Positions 17,057-25,442 of a stretch of DNA of 64,000 nucleotides are shown piece by piece. Source of the DNA: Bradyrhizobium sp. 141 (lineage in GTDB: Bacteria > Pseudomonadota > Alphaproteobacteria > Rhizobiales > Xanthobacteraceae). A program made the translations under genes and the position numbers. The DNA is taken from the NCBI RefSeq assembly GCF_023074055.1, contig NZ_JADPKR010000114.1:62001-126000 (forward strand), in the 5' to 3' direction. The notes beneath the pieces were generated by a model. It was not told where the DNA came from, did not search any database, and was given only the letters and a program-made list of their open reading frames with translations. Position 1 is the stretch's first letter; each line of letters begins with the position of its first letter.

Positions 17057-17851
17057 ATGAGACGAACCGCAGCTCTGACGACGCTTGGCTTCGCGCTCGT
17101 CGCGACCCTGGCGAGCGCTCAGGACATGATGCGTGACGTCGACCTCACCTCGCCCGCCATGGTCTCCGCTGAGATGAGCCGGCAGGAGGTCGAGGCTACG
17201 CTGGCCAATGCGAGCGCCGGCGCGCCGGCCGATTTGACCGGCAGGCGGTTATCGGGGCTCGATCTCAGTGGTCTCGACCTGACCAAGACAATTCTCCGCA
17301 CGGCACGGCTCAACAAGACGAAACTCGCCGGCGCCCGGCTCGACGGGGCGATCCTCGATCAGGCGTGGCTGTTGGATGCGGATCTCACGGGCGCAAGCCT
17401 GAAGGGCGCCAATTTGTTCGCTGCGCAGATGGCGCGCGCTCACCTCGACGGCGCCGATCTGACTGGCGCGCGCATTGCGGCCGATCTCAGCGGCGCGAGC
17501 CTGGTCGGCGCGACGATCGCGGATGCGCATCTCGGCGCCGACATGCGCAACCAGTCGATGGGACTGATACGCGCCGTGCTGCGATCGGCCAATCTGGCGC
17601 AGTTGAACGCGCGCAACGCCGACCTGTCCCGGGTCGATCTCGAATTTGCTTCCCTCAAGGGGGCCGACCTGACCGGCGCGTCACTCCGGAACGCCCAGCT
17701 CGGCGGCGCCGACCTGACCGGGGCAACCGTCATCGACACCGATTTCGAGGGCGCCGACCTCACCTCCGCCAAGCTGATTGCACCGATCGGCCTTGACCGC
17801 GCCAAGAATTTCGACAAGGCAAAGAACCGCGAGCGCCTGATCAGACAATAG
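17057..17851 (+). CDS. Exported pentapeptide-repeat protein
   Basis: 264 residues with a signal peptide (1-21, LASAQD). From about residue 60 to 255 it consists of A(D/N)Lxx-type pentapeptide repeats (GADLTGASLRNAQLGGADLT), predicting a right-handed quadrilateral beta-helix. Starts 48 bp after the ABC ATPase on the same strand and is probably in that operon. Periplasmic location is unusual for the well-studied DNA-gyrase-protecting members, so an interaction or scaffold role near quinoproteins is more likely; function unknown. Confidence 0.85.
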   Translation: MRRTAALTTLGFALVATLASAQDMMRDVDLTSPAMVSAEMSRQEVEATLANASAGAPADLTGRRLSGLDLSGLDLTKTILRTARLNKTKLAGARLDGAILDQAWLLDADLTGASLKGANLFAAQMARAHLDGADLTGARIAADLSGASLVGATIADAHLGADMRNQSMGLIRAVLRSANLAQLNARNADLSRVDLEFASLKGADLTGASLRNAQLGGADLTGATVIDTDFEGADLTSAKLIAPIGLDRAKNFDKAKNRERLIRQ

Positions 17852-17877
17852 CGGCGTCGCCTTGGGAGGACGATTTG

Positions 17878-18228
17878 ATGCGTTGGGCTCTGGTGTTGAT
17901 CGCGTTGTTGCTGGCGTTTGCCGGCGAAGCCGCCGCGCAAGGCAAAGGCAAGGGCATCCGGCTGTGGAATCTCACGACGGAGACGATCTCGGGCTTCCAG
18001 CTCTCACCCGCCGGCAAGACCGACTGGGGCCCGAACCAGTGCTTGAACGACAAGGACAAGGAGGTCGACCACGACGAGCGGCTGCGCATCACCGGCGTCG
18101 AGCCGGGCCGCTACGACGCCAAGGTCAGCTATCCCAATGCGCGGCAGTGCGTCGTTCGCGACATCGAGATCAGGGCGGACGCAGTGTTCTCGATCGCCGA
18201 CAAGGATCTGAAGGACTGCAGTAAATAG
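17878..18228 (+). CDS. Small exported protein, function unknown
   Basis: 116 residues from the ATG at 17878; GGGAGGA eight bases upstream selects it over the overlapping TTG. Signal peptide (1-21, GEAAAQ). The mature region has three cysteines and a beta-rich pattern (IRLWNLTTETISGFQLS, RLRITGVEPGRYDAKVSY, CVVRDIEIRADAVFSI). Follows the pentapeptide-repeat gene by 26 bp, likely the same transcript. Confidence 0.75.
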   Translation: MRWALVLIALLLAFAGEAAAQGKGKGIRLWNLTTETISGFQLSPAGKTDWGPNQCLNDKDKEVDHDERLRITGVEPGRYDAKVSYPNARQCVVRDIEIRADAVFSIADKDLKDCSK

Positions 18229-18237
18229 CGAGACGCC

Positions 18238-18447
18238 TTACGCCCTGTCGTTCGGGTGCGGATATTCGCAGCGCCACCGCACCGCCTGCCATTTCGGATG
18301 GTCGCCAACCCATTGCGCGATATAGGGCGGCGCGGCCATCGCGCATTGCCGCGGCGACCCACCATAGTTGAACATCAGATGCTGCTCCTCGCAGGTCGCA
18401 GGCGAGAGCACCGCACACACAGTCACCACCAGGTCAATCGGGTTCAT
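18238..18447 (-). CDS. Small cysteine-rich protein, function unknown
   Basis: 69 residues from the ATG at 18447 (MNPIDLVVTVCAVLS). A short hydrophobic N-terminus is followed by CEEQHLMFNYGGSPRQCAM, AQWVGDHPKWQAVRWRCEY. The pattern of four Cys and a conserved-looking HPKWxxxxWRC tail resembles small proteins found widely in Bradyrhizobium. A longer reading from 18618 runs into repeat sequence and is rejected. Confidence 0.6.
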   Translation of the reverse strand: MNPIDLVVTVCAVLSPATCEEQHLMFNYGGSPRQCAMAAPPYIAQWVGDHPKWQAVRWRCEYPHPNDRA

Positions 18448-18590
18448 GCCGGGATCCTCGCAAGGGCGATCGAGATTAGCACGAAAGGTTACGTTCCACG
18501 GAGGGGGAAGTTTCAAGTCTGGGTGAGCGATCATGGGCCGGGAACTGCCTCTCGTCTCCTTGCTATGAAGCAGAACGCCGAGGCCTCTAC

Positions 18591-18624
18591 GTCGTCGGGC
18601 CGGGACAAGCCCGGGCATGACGAC
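18591..18624. repeat. Family B intergenic repeat, half unit
   Basis: GGGCCGGGACAAGCCCGGGC followed by ATGACGAC matches one arm of the family B repeats at 10429 and 36450. Confidence 0.6.
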
Positions 18625-18632
18625 CTCCCGAC

Positions 18633-19538
18633 CTAAAAGTTAACCCCGAACACCATCCGGGCCTGGTGGCGCTCGAAATTGACGAGGTCGAGATTTGCGG
18701 ATGACCCGGCCGGACGGCCCCAGGCCTGCATGCTCCAGCTCAGTGTGAGCCGTGAGCGCTCGGATAGCTGGAAATAAGCGGTCGGGCCGACGAACAGCGC
18801 CTGGCCTGAAAGCTCCCCGAGGCCGATGCCTTCATATTGCCTGAAGTAGCGTAGCTCCCCGCCGAGCAGCACATTGGGTCGCACGCGCACCAGGCCGGCA
18901 AACGCCGCCCCGATCGTCGAGCTCTTCTCAGACTGCCCCGTCACCTCGAAGCGTGCCCATTCCGGCTGATAGATCAGGTTGAGGGCGCCGATGGCGAAGT
19001 TCGGGATGAGTTCGCGGTCGATGGCGAGGGTAAATTCGGTGCCGTACATCCGCCCTTTCGCGCCGCTGGTCTCGTCGATGCGGTCGCCATGGAGCTCGGC
19101 GGCGATGGTGAGACCGAACGGCGCGCGCTCGCGGTCGAGCAGGCGATAACGCAGGTCTAGCGAAGCCCCCTGGAAGTTGAGCTGGCGGCGGTCGTCGATA
19201 TCGGGGACGCCGGTGATGTCGTGCAAGCTGGCCGTGCCGCCGACCTCGACGCGAAAGTTCGGCAGCGGAACGACTTCGATCTCGAACTCGTGCTCGAGGG
19301 CGCGATATGTGCCGCCGCCCTTGCCGAAGCGCCCTGTCGTCTGGGTCTGGAATTCGCGTTCGCCGGGATTGCCGACATCGGTGCCGATCATGAAGCCGAA
19401 GATGTGCTCGGTATCGAAGGCCTCTTCGGCGCTGACGCATGCGGGTAGAAGCGCGACCGTGCAGGCAGCAATAGTCCAGAAGCTGTTGGCTCTCGCGCGC
19501 ATTCCTGACACTACCACGGCTTCGACGGCGTTTGCCAT
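18633..19538 (-). CDS. Outer-membrane beta-barrel-like protein downstream of pqqA
   Basis: 301 residues with a signal peptide (to about 37, VSAEE). The mature sequence alternates hydrophobic and polar residues in strands (LNFQGASLDLRYRLLDRER, AFAGLVRVRPNVLLGGELRY, SRLTLSWSMQAW) and ends in a C-terminal Phe (ARMVFGVNF), the outer-membrane insertion signature. About 12 strands are plausible. Begins 24 bp after the pqqA stop on the same strand, so probably cotranscribed with it. A transport or secretion role for PQQ or an alcohol is a guess. Confidence 0.75.
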   Translation of the reverse strand: MANAVEAVVVSGMRARANSFWTIAACTVALLPACVSAEEAFDTEHIFGFMIGTDVGNPGEREFQTQTTGRFGKGGGTYRALEHEFEIEVVPLPNFRVEVGGTASLHDITGVPDIDDRRQLNFQGASLDLRYRLLDRERAPFGLTIAAELHGDRIDETSGAKGRMYGTEFTLAIDRELIPNFAIGALNLIYQPEWARFEVTGQSEKSSTIGAAFAGLVRVRPNVLLGGELRYFRQYEGIGLGELSGQALFVGPTAYFQLSERSRLTLSWSMQAWGRPAGSSANLDLVNFERHQARMVFGVNF

Positions 19539-19562
19539 CGAAGCCGCGGCAGGTCGTCAGTC

Positions 19563-19643
19563 TTACTTGCGCGCAGCGCAGGCGTACATGTTGATTTCCA
19601 TGCCGACCGGCACTTCCACGATCTTCGGAGCTTTCCAAGCCAT
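19563..19643 (-). CDS. pqqA: PQQ precursor peptide PqqA
   Basis: A 26-codon gene, too short for routine calling, read directly on the minus strand: ATG at 19643, TAA at 19563-19565. The peptide contains VEVPVGMEINMYACAARK. Glu16 and Tyr20, spaced E-x3-Y in GMEINMY, are the two residues PqqE and later enzymes join into pyrroloquinoline quinone. GGGGAG seven bases upstream is the ribosome site. No pqqB, C, D or E lies in this window, so biosynthesis enzymes must be elsewhere or this is an extra copy. An outer-membrane protein gene follows 24 bp later. Confidence 0.92.
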   Translation of the reverse strand: MAWKAPKIVEVPVGMEINMYACAARK

Positions 19644-19871
19644 TCGGGGTCTCCCCAAGGTATTGAGCGCGACATCGCGCGGCGCAAAACCTAGGGCTGC
19701 ATCAGATGCAGTTCAAGCCTCGATTCGGCTGTCGAGCGCGTCTGTGTCGATTCTTCGCGACTGCATTTCTCTCTGGGACAAAGCCAGTTCCCTCTTGGTC
19801 AAACACGACCTGCAAGACGCGGCCTTGTGCGACGCACCGCGCGTCGAATCGACACCAACGGCGCCGCGCCG

Positions 19872-20201
19872 TCAGCAGCCCTTGTCGGCCATTGCGGCGT
19901 CCGGCTTGGCACCGTCGGCTCGCTGAGCCGCCGTCGGCTGGCTCTGCATCTGCCGCTGCGCATCTTCGGATGACGCCGGCGTTTCACCGCTCGCACGATT
20001 CATTGTGCTGGTCGGCGGATGCTGGCTGGCATCGCCCGCTGAGCTGGACGAGTGCGACTGCGCCGAGCCTACGGTGACCGGACCAGAACCAGCATCCTTG
20101 TCAGTGCTGGCGCTGCCCGTGTTGCATGGGCCGGCGATGGCGACGCCGGCGCTCAACGTCAGGATCGCGCAGGCGGCAAAAACGGAACGTTTCGTGTTCA
20201 T
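19872..20201 (-). CDS. Small exported Ser/Ala/Gln-rich protein, function unknown
   Basis: 109 residues from the ATG at 20201 with GAGGAGA upstream. Signal peptide (1-23, GVAIAG), then GPCNTGSASTDKDAG, a low-complexity middle and a C-terminal MADKGC. Cysteines near each end of the mature chain could pair. Composition resembles the exported proteins at 36175 and 44381. Lies between lanM and pqqA on the same strand. Confidence 0.65.
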   Translation of the reverse strand: MNTKRSVFAACAILTLSAGVAIAGPCNTGSASTDKDAGSGPVTVGSAQSHSSSSAGDASQHPPTSTMNRASGETPASSEDAQRQMQSQPTAAQRADGAKPDAAMADKGC

Positions 20202-20342
20202 CTGTGTCTCCTCTTCTCCCGCGGCGCTGCCCCGGCGCTGGCAGGACATCGCGAGGAGAACAGGCCGAGCTGCCCGATGTTCCGAGTGTCGGAGCGGAAA
20301 TGCTCGCAAAAAGCCGCCCTCGTCACCTCTGTTCCGTTGCGC

Positions 20343-20735
20343 TCACCGCAACAATCGCAGCAGCGCGCGGCCGGCGCGCGAGTTCAGCTCCTTCGCATCC
20401 AGCGTTCCATCCTTGTCGGGATTGGCTGCATTGAAGCGCTGCTCGACCACGGACAAATATTCGTCGAGCGTCAGGGTCCCATCCCGGTCAGGATCGGCGG
20501 CGGCGAGTTCTTTCGGCGTCAACCGTCCGCGCAATTCGCGCGCATCGAGCGTGCCGTCATGATCGGGATCGAGCTTTGCGAACAATGCGGCGGCCGCCTT
20601 CTTCACCTCGGCAAGATCGAGCGTGCCGTCATTGTCGGTATCGAACAACTTGACCGCGTTGCCGGCGGCCGGCCATGCCGGACCGGACAACAAAGCAATC
20701 GTGAGCGCAAGCGCAATTGAGCGACGCGAAATCAT
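20343..20735 (-). CDS. lanM: Lanmodulin-like periplasmic EF-hand protein
   Basis: 130 residues from the ATG at 20735, with GGGAGG upstream; an extension to 20960 has no signal peptide and is rejected. Signal peptide (about 1-24). Four EF-hands at 32-43 (DTDNDGTLDLAE), 56-67 (DPDHDGTLDARE), 81-92 (DPDRDGTLTLDE) and 105-116 (NPDKDGTLDAKE), separated by only 12-13 residues. Proline at loop position 2 in EF2-EF4, the short spacing and Asn opening EF4 are the lanmodulin hallmarks that give picomolar lanthanide affinity. EF1 has Thr at position 2 and EF3 has Thr at position 9, so sites may differ in affinity. Divergent from a lanthanide-type alcohol dehydrogenase. Confidence 0.92.
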   Translation of the reverse strand: MISRRSIALALTIALLSGPAWPAAGNAVKLFDTDNDGTLDLAEVKKAAAALFAKLDPDHDGTLDARELRGRLTPKELAAADPDRDGTLTLDEYLSVVEQRFNAANPDKDGTLDAKELNSRAGRALLRLLR

Positions 20736-21066
20736 CAAGACCTCCCAGACAAAGATCCCCAGTGCGAGACGGGGCAGCAACCAGATAAATCCACAAGCGG
20801 CTCCCGGTTCAAGTCCGGAATGCAACTTACGCGCGCCCACAACTCGCGGAATCCGACCGCTCGCCCAGACCAGTTCGACCGGAGCTGCTTCGTAGCCCGG
20901 AATTTCCCAGCGTCTCCGCGCAAGTGGAGCCGGTTTCCATGAGGTGACCGGCCATCGCATTCAACGATATTGGCACGACACTTACGACTTTCGTATTGAC
21001 GCGTTTTGGTTTCCGACGGAGATTTGCTTCCGCGGCGTCAAAAGGCGCGCATATTGGGAGGAACGG
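20736..21066. promoter_or_regulatory. Divergent promoter region between lanM and the alcohol dehydrogenase operon
   Basis: 331 bp without a gene. The only promoter-like string I see is TGGCACG (20971-20977), four bases, then TTAC (20982-20985). It resembles a sigma-54 -24/-12 element with one mismatch in the TTGC box and ends 81 bp before the dehydrogenase ATG. This is weak evidence. GGGAGGA at 21056-21062 is the dehydrogenase ribosome site. Confidence 0.3.
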
Positions 21067-22731
21067 ATGAAACGCTTTGCGATGGCCGCGAGCCTCGTCA
21101 TGCTTGCATCGACTTGTGCAAGCGCACAGACCACCGAACAACTGGTCAAAGGCGCGACCGATACATCGAACGTTCTCAATTACGGGATGGGCTACAATCT
21201 GCAGCGCTTCTCGACGCTGAATCAGATCAACAAGGACACCGTCAAGAACCTCGTCCCGGTCTGGAACTACTCCTTCAATGACGATCGGAGCGAGGAATCC
21301 CAGCCCATAGTCTATCAGGGCGTGATCTATGTGACCTCGCACAATGCGACCATGGCGGTGGACGCCAAGACCGGCAAGCAGATCTGGAAGAGCAAGATCG
21401 AATATCCCGCCGAGACGCCCCGAATCGTCTGCTGCGGCATCATCAATCGCGGCGTCGCAATCCACGAAGGCAAATTGTTTCGTACGACGCTCGATGCCAA
21501 CGTGATTGCGATTGACGCAAAGACAGGCAAGGAGCTGTGGCGTCAGAAGGCCGCCGACATCAAGGAAGGCTATTCAATGACGGTGGCCCCGCTGGTTGCG
21601 GACGGCGTCGTCATCACCGGTATCTCCGGCGCCGAGTTCGGCACAAGAGGTTTCATCGACGGCTGGGATCCGGCGACAGGCAAGCACCTGTGGCGCACCC
21701 ATTCGATCCCCTCGCCGGAGGAGCCCGGCGGCGACACCTGGAAGGGCGACACCTGGAAGCTCGGCGGCGGCTCGACCTGGATCACCGGGTCTTATGACGC
21801 CGAGCTGAACACCGTGTATTGGGGCATCGGCAATCCCGGCCCGTTCAATTCGGCGGTGCGCCCCGGCGACAATCTCTACACCTGCTCCGTGCTGGCGATG
21901 GACCCCAAGACCGGCAAGATCAAGTGGCACTACCAATTCTCGCCGAACAATCCGTTCGATTATGACGCGGTCGCCGAGATGGTGCTCGCGGATGTGAACG
22001 TCGAGGGCAAGCCGACCAAGACGCTGATGAATGCCAACCGCAACGGCTTCTTCTACGTGCTCGACCGCACCAACGGCAAGCTGCTCGCGGCCAATCCTTA
22101 CGTGAAGGTGAATTGGGCGACCGGCATCGACATGAAGACCGGACGTCCGATCGAGACCGACGTGTCGAAGGAGGCCCGCGAGGGCAAGAAGGTGACGGTC
22201 TATCCGTCGATCCTCGGCGGCAAGAACTGGGAGCCGATGTCGTTCAATCCGCAGACCGGCCTTGCCTACGCCAATACGCTCAACTTCGGCGGCAAGTACA
22301 AGGCGGAGCCCGTCACCTTCAAGCAGGGTGAATGGTATCTCGGCATGGACCTGACCGATCCCTGGGAGTTCGGAGATGGACCGCGCGGTCACCTCAAGGC
22401 GATCGACCCCATGACCGGCAAGTCGAAGTGGGAAGCGCCGAGCGACATTCCACGCTTCTCGGGCGTGCTGTCGACCGCCGGCGGCGTCGTATTCTCGGGC
22501 GCACTGACCGGCGAGTTCGAGGCCTTCGACGCCGACACCGGCAAGAAGCTCTGGCAGTTTCAGACCGGGTCCGGCATCGAGGGCCAGCCGGTGACCTGGC
22601 AGCAGGATGGCGTGCAGTATGTCGCGGTGACCAGCGGTTACGGCGGCGTCTACTCGCTGTTCTCCGGCGACGAGCGGCTTGCCAAGGTGCCGCCCGGCGG
22701 CTCGCTGTGGGTCTTTGCGGTCAAGCAGTAA
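21067..22731 (+). CDS. Lanthanide-type PQQ-dependent alcohol dehydrogenase (ExaF/PedH-like)
   Basis: 554 residues from the ATG at 21067. Signal peptide (1-20, CASAQT), then an eight-bladed W-motif propeller. Vicinal disulfide Cys122-Cys123 (RIVCCGIINRG), metal ligands Glu190 (GAEFG) and Asn256 (GIGNPG), catalytic Asp298 and, two residues on, Asp300 (PFDYDAVAE). Asp at +2 marks lanthanide rather than calcium enzymes. It oxidises primary alcohols in the periplasm, passing electrons to cytochrome c. Cytochrome and XoxJ-like genes follow in the operon. Whether ethanol or another alcohol is preferred cannot be read from sequence. Confidence 0.9.
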   Translation: MKRFAMAASLVMLASTCASAQTTEQLVKGATDTSNVLNYGMGYNLQRFSTLNQINKDTVKNLVPVWNYSFNDDRSEESQPIVYQGVIYVTSHNATMAVDAKTGKQIWKSKIEYPAETPRIVCCGIINRGVAIHEGKLFRTTLDANVIAIDAKTGKELWRQKAADIKEGYSMTVAPLVADGVVITGISGAEFGTRGFIDGWDPATGKHLWRTHSIPSPEEPGGDTWKGDTWKLGGGSTWITGSYDAELNTVYWGIGNPGPFNSAVRPGDNLYTCSVLAMDPKTGKIKWHYQFSPNNPFDYDAVAEMVLADVNVEGKPTKTLMNANRNGFFYVLDRTNGKLLAANPYVKVNWATGIDMKTGRPIETDVSKEAREGKKVTVYPSILGGKNWEPMSFNPQTGLAYANTLNFGGKYKAEPVTFKQGEWYLGMDLTDPWEFGDGPRGHLKAIDPMTGKSKWEAPSDIPRFSGVLSTAGGVVFSGALTGEFEAFDADTGKKLWQFQTGSGIEGQPVTWQQDGVQYVAVTSGYGGVYSLFSGDERLAKVPPGGSLWVFAVKQ

Positions 22732-22739
22732 TCCGCGGC

Positions 22740-23099
22740 ATGATGCTGAGAGAAATGTTTGACAGGACGGCGGCGATCTTCGCCGCCGCCCTGGCGCTGA
22801 CGGTCGCGCTTGCGGCGACCGTTCGTGCCGCCGACGAGCCAACCGGCAATCCCATGCAGGCGCAGATCGACCACGGCAAGTCGACCTATGCCGAGAAGTG
22901 CTCGCACTGCCACGGCCCGAACCTGATGAACTCCGGCGCCATCACGCCGGATCTGCGCGTCATCCCCGACGACAGGACGCGCTTCGTCACCACGGTGAAG
23001 AACGGCAAGAACAACAAGATGCCGCCCTGGGGCGACATCCTCACCGACGATCAGATCGGCGATCTCTGGGCCTTCATCTCGAGCCGGAGAAAGCCATGA
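22740..23099 (+). CDS. Periplasmic cytochrome c partner of the alcohol dehydrogenase
   Basis: 119 residues; a second ATG follows immediately. Signal peptide (to about 30, TVRAAD), heme c motif CSHCH (KCSHCHGPNLM) and likely axial Met in NKMPPWGDILTDDQIGDL. Small class I-like cytochrome. Starts 8 bp after the dehydrogenase stop and overlaps the next gene by ATGA, so it is almost certainly the electron acceptor of this dehydrogenase. Confidence 0.88.
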   Translation: MMLREMFDRTAAIFAAALALTVALAATVRAADEPTGNPMQAQIDHGKSTYAEKCSHCHGPNLMNSGAITPDLRVIPDDRTRFVTTVKNGKNNKMPPWGDILTDDQIGDLWAFISSRRKP

Positions 23100-24025
23100 G
23101 AGGCCGGCATGTTGCATGGAGCCTCGCTGCCGTTCTGTCGACGATGACGTCGATCGCGCTTGCGGCCGACGATCCCCTGAAGATCTGTCTCGACGAGGAC
23201 CGGCCGCCGCTCTCGATGCATCAGCGCGGCAAGCCGGATGCCGGCTTCGACGTGCTGCTGGCGCAGGCGATCGCGGAGCGGCTCGGACGGCCGCTGACGA
23301 TCCAGTGGTTCGAGAGCAAGCTGGACGAGGATTCGAGCCCACAGCTCGAAGCCAACGCGCTGCTCTCCGATAGGCGCTGCTCACTCGTCGGCGGCTATGC
23401 GCTGACCCAGGATTCGCTCGTCGTCCCCGGGATGAAGACGGCGCGCTTGCCGGATTTCGCCGGAGCGACGCGCGACGATCGGCGGCGCCGCGTCGCGCTC
23501 GGCGTGCTCGCGCCGAGCCAGCCTTACGTCTATTCGCCGATGACGGTGGTGCTCGGGCCAAAAGCAAGCGGCCGCAAGATCGGCGACATCGGCGATCTCG
23601 CCGGGCTCCGCCTGGTCGTCGAAAGCGGCTCGCTCGGCGACGCCATCCTGATGACCTTCGAGAAAGGGCGGCTGATCGACAGCATCACCCATCTCGTCCC
23701 CGGCCGCGACGACCTGCTGGGCGCGCTCCAGCGCGGCGACCATGACGCGACGCTGATCGACCTTGCGCGCTTCGACGCCCATCGCGCCGCGCACCCCGAC
23801 ACGGCGCTCACGGCGTCCGGCTATTACTATCCGATCGGCGCCAATCGCGGCTATGTCGGGCTTGCCAGCGATGGCGCGCTGATCGACGCCGTCAACAAGG
23901 CGCTTAGCGCCCTCGCGGCCGAGGGCAGAATCGCCGAATTCGGCAGACAGGCCGGCCTCACCTATCTGCCGCCGCGCGAGCCGGCGATTCTGGGCGACGT
24001 CTGGACGAAGATCATTCAGCGGTGA
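23096..24025 (+). CDS. Second quinoprotein-associated periplasmic binding protein (XoxJ/MoxJ-like)
   Basis: 309 residues from an ATG overlapping the cytochrome stop. Signal peptide (1-24, ALAADD). Type II binding fold: LKICLDEDRPPLSMHQRGKP, GFDVLLAQAIAERLGR, VGGYALTQDSL. Paralogous in role to the protein at 11090 but quite different in sequence, which suggests each serves its own dehydrogenase. No permease is adjacent, as usual for this family. Confidence 0.82.
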   Translation: MRGRHVAWSLAAVLSTMTSIALAADDPLKICLDEDRPPLSMHQRGKPDAGFDVLLAQAIAERLGRPLTIQWFESKLDEDSSPQLEANALLSDRRCSLVGGYALTQDSLVVPGMKTARLPDFAGATRDDRRRRVALGVLAPSQPYVYSPMTVVLGPKASGRKIGDIGDLAGLRLVVESGSLGDAILMTFEKGRLIDSITHLVPGRDDLLGALQRGDHDATLIDLARFDAHRAAHPDTALTASGYYYPIGANRGYVGLASDGALIDAVNKALSALAAEGRIAEFGRQAGLTYLPPREPAILGDVWTKIIQR

Positions 24026-24120
24026 GGCTCTCTTGTCCGGACGTGGTGCGGCACGCAGTGACGCTCCGCAGAGCCGGGGAAGAAGAGCGAGATACGGCGC
24101 TCGCACTGCCCCTCCATCCT

Positions 24121-24234
24121 CACTGCGAGCGCAGCGAAGCAATCCAGAATCTCTCCGCGGAGACACTCTGGATTGCTTCGTCGCCAGCGCAAAATTTGCT
24201 TCGCAATTTTGTCGCGGGCTCCTCGCAATGACGA
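24121..24234. repeat. Intergenic inverted repeat, family C
   Basis: GAAGCAATCCAGA (24136-24148) pairs perfectly with TCTGGATTGCTTC (24167-24179). A second AT-rich inverted arm follows (AAAATTTGCTTCGCAATTTT) and the block ends CCTCGCAATGACG. No second copy lies in this window. Confidence 0.6.
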
Positions 24235-24318
24235 AGCAAAGAGCATCGTCTCCAAGCTGGTCTGGCCATGCGGCGAACCGTAAGATGCCTGCGGTTTCAT
24301 TTCGCCCTTTGGTGCCCT

Positions 24319-25332
24319 GTGAATTCGTCAACCTCCGCCGCAGGCCTGCGCGACGTCCTCTCCCGCGAGCTCAAGCCCGGCGAACTGGCGCGAGCGCTGA
24401 TCGTCGTCGGCCCGATGGTCGGCGCCTATTTCATCGCGCGTGAAACGGCACTGCTCAATCTCGGGCTGGTCGCTGTCTCCCTGCTCATTCCGGCGCTCAG
24501 GCTGAAGCTGCCGCCAAAGGTTATCGCCTGGCACTATCTCGCCATCCTCGTCACTTTTGCCGCGCTTTTCCTCGCAAGCCCTGTCAAGCCGCTCTTCGCA
24601 GTGCTGACGGCGCTCGCCGGTTTCCTCGCGGTGGCGGCGACGCGCCATGGCGAGCATTTCCGCACGCTGGGCAATTGGGTATTCATCCCCGCGGTCTATC
24701 TCGCCTGCGAGGTGCGGGAGGGCGCAAGCGCGTCGGAAGCGCTGCGCCATGCCGGCCTGATCATCGCGTCCTCTCCGATTGCGCTGGCGCTGGTCTGCGG
24801 TATCCGGATCTACGACCAGCAACGCGATGGCGCGGCGATCTCGTTCGGGTTGCCCGCCGCCGGATGGTTTCTCCCTGCGACGGCAACGGCCATGGCGGTG
24901 TTCGCCGCGGCGGTGCTGGTCGAGATCCTTGACCTCGCGCAGGGACAATGGGTGATGTGGTCGGCCGCGAGCGTCGTGGTCGGCGATCTCGCTGCCTCCA
25001 CCGACAAGCTGAAGCAGCGCGCGATCGGCGCGCTTGTGGGCGTGCCGCTTGGCTTCCTTGCCGGAATCGTGCTGCCGCAAAGCCGGGTCGGCTATGCCCT
25101 CGCGGTTCTCGCCGCCACCCTCACGCTGATCTCTTTCTCCCGCTACATCGTCGGCTTCGGCCTGCGCTGCTTCTTCATTGCGCTGGCCGCTTCTTTCGCC
25201 GGCGGCGCCAGCGGAATCGCGGAGGAGCGTATCGCCAACGTGCTGATCGGCGGCACCTTTGGCCTGATTGCGGTGGCCCTGACCGAAATCGTCTGGCAGC
25301 GTGTGACGCGAAAGGTGCGATCGTCCGGATGA
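24319..25332 (+). CDS. FUSC-like integral membrane protein
   Basis: About 337 residues if the GTG at 24319 is used; an ATG at 24268 adds 17 residues, and neither has a clear ribosome site. Around ten transmembrane helices in two halves, with a soluble-looking break near residue 230 (VVGDLAASTDKLKQRAIGALVGVPLGF). That segment is typical of the FUSC/aromatic-acid-exporter superfamily. Possible efflux of an organic acid or aldehyde product. Not obviously part of the neighbouring operon. Confidence 0.65.
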   Translation: MNSSTSAAGLRDVLSRELKPGELARALIVVGPMVGAYFIARETALLNLGLVAVSLLIPALRLKLPPKVIAWHYLAILVTFAALFLASPVKPLFAVLTALAGFLAVAATRHGEHFRTLGNWVFIPAVYLACEVREGASASEALRHAGLIIASSPIALALVCGIRIYDQQRDGAAISFGLPAAGWFLPATATAMAVFAAAVLVEILDLAQGQWVMWSAASVVVGDLAASTDKLKQRAIGALVGVPLGFLAGIVLPQSRVGYALAVLAATLTLISFSRYIVGFGLRCFFIALAASFAGGASGIAEERIANVLIGGTFGLIAVALTEIVWQRVTRKVRSSG

Positions 25333-25442
25333 CGCCCGAACAGACACAGCACGGCCTTTCGAATGCGCCAATCTGTCTCGCCTGATGGCCATGGCAGCGC
25401 CTGCCTGGTGCAGTACCCTGCCCGGCAATTTGGGAGAGAATC

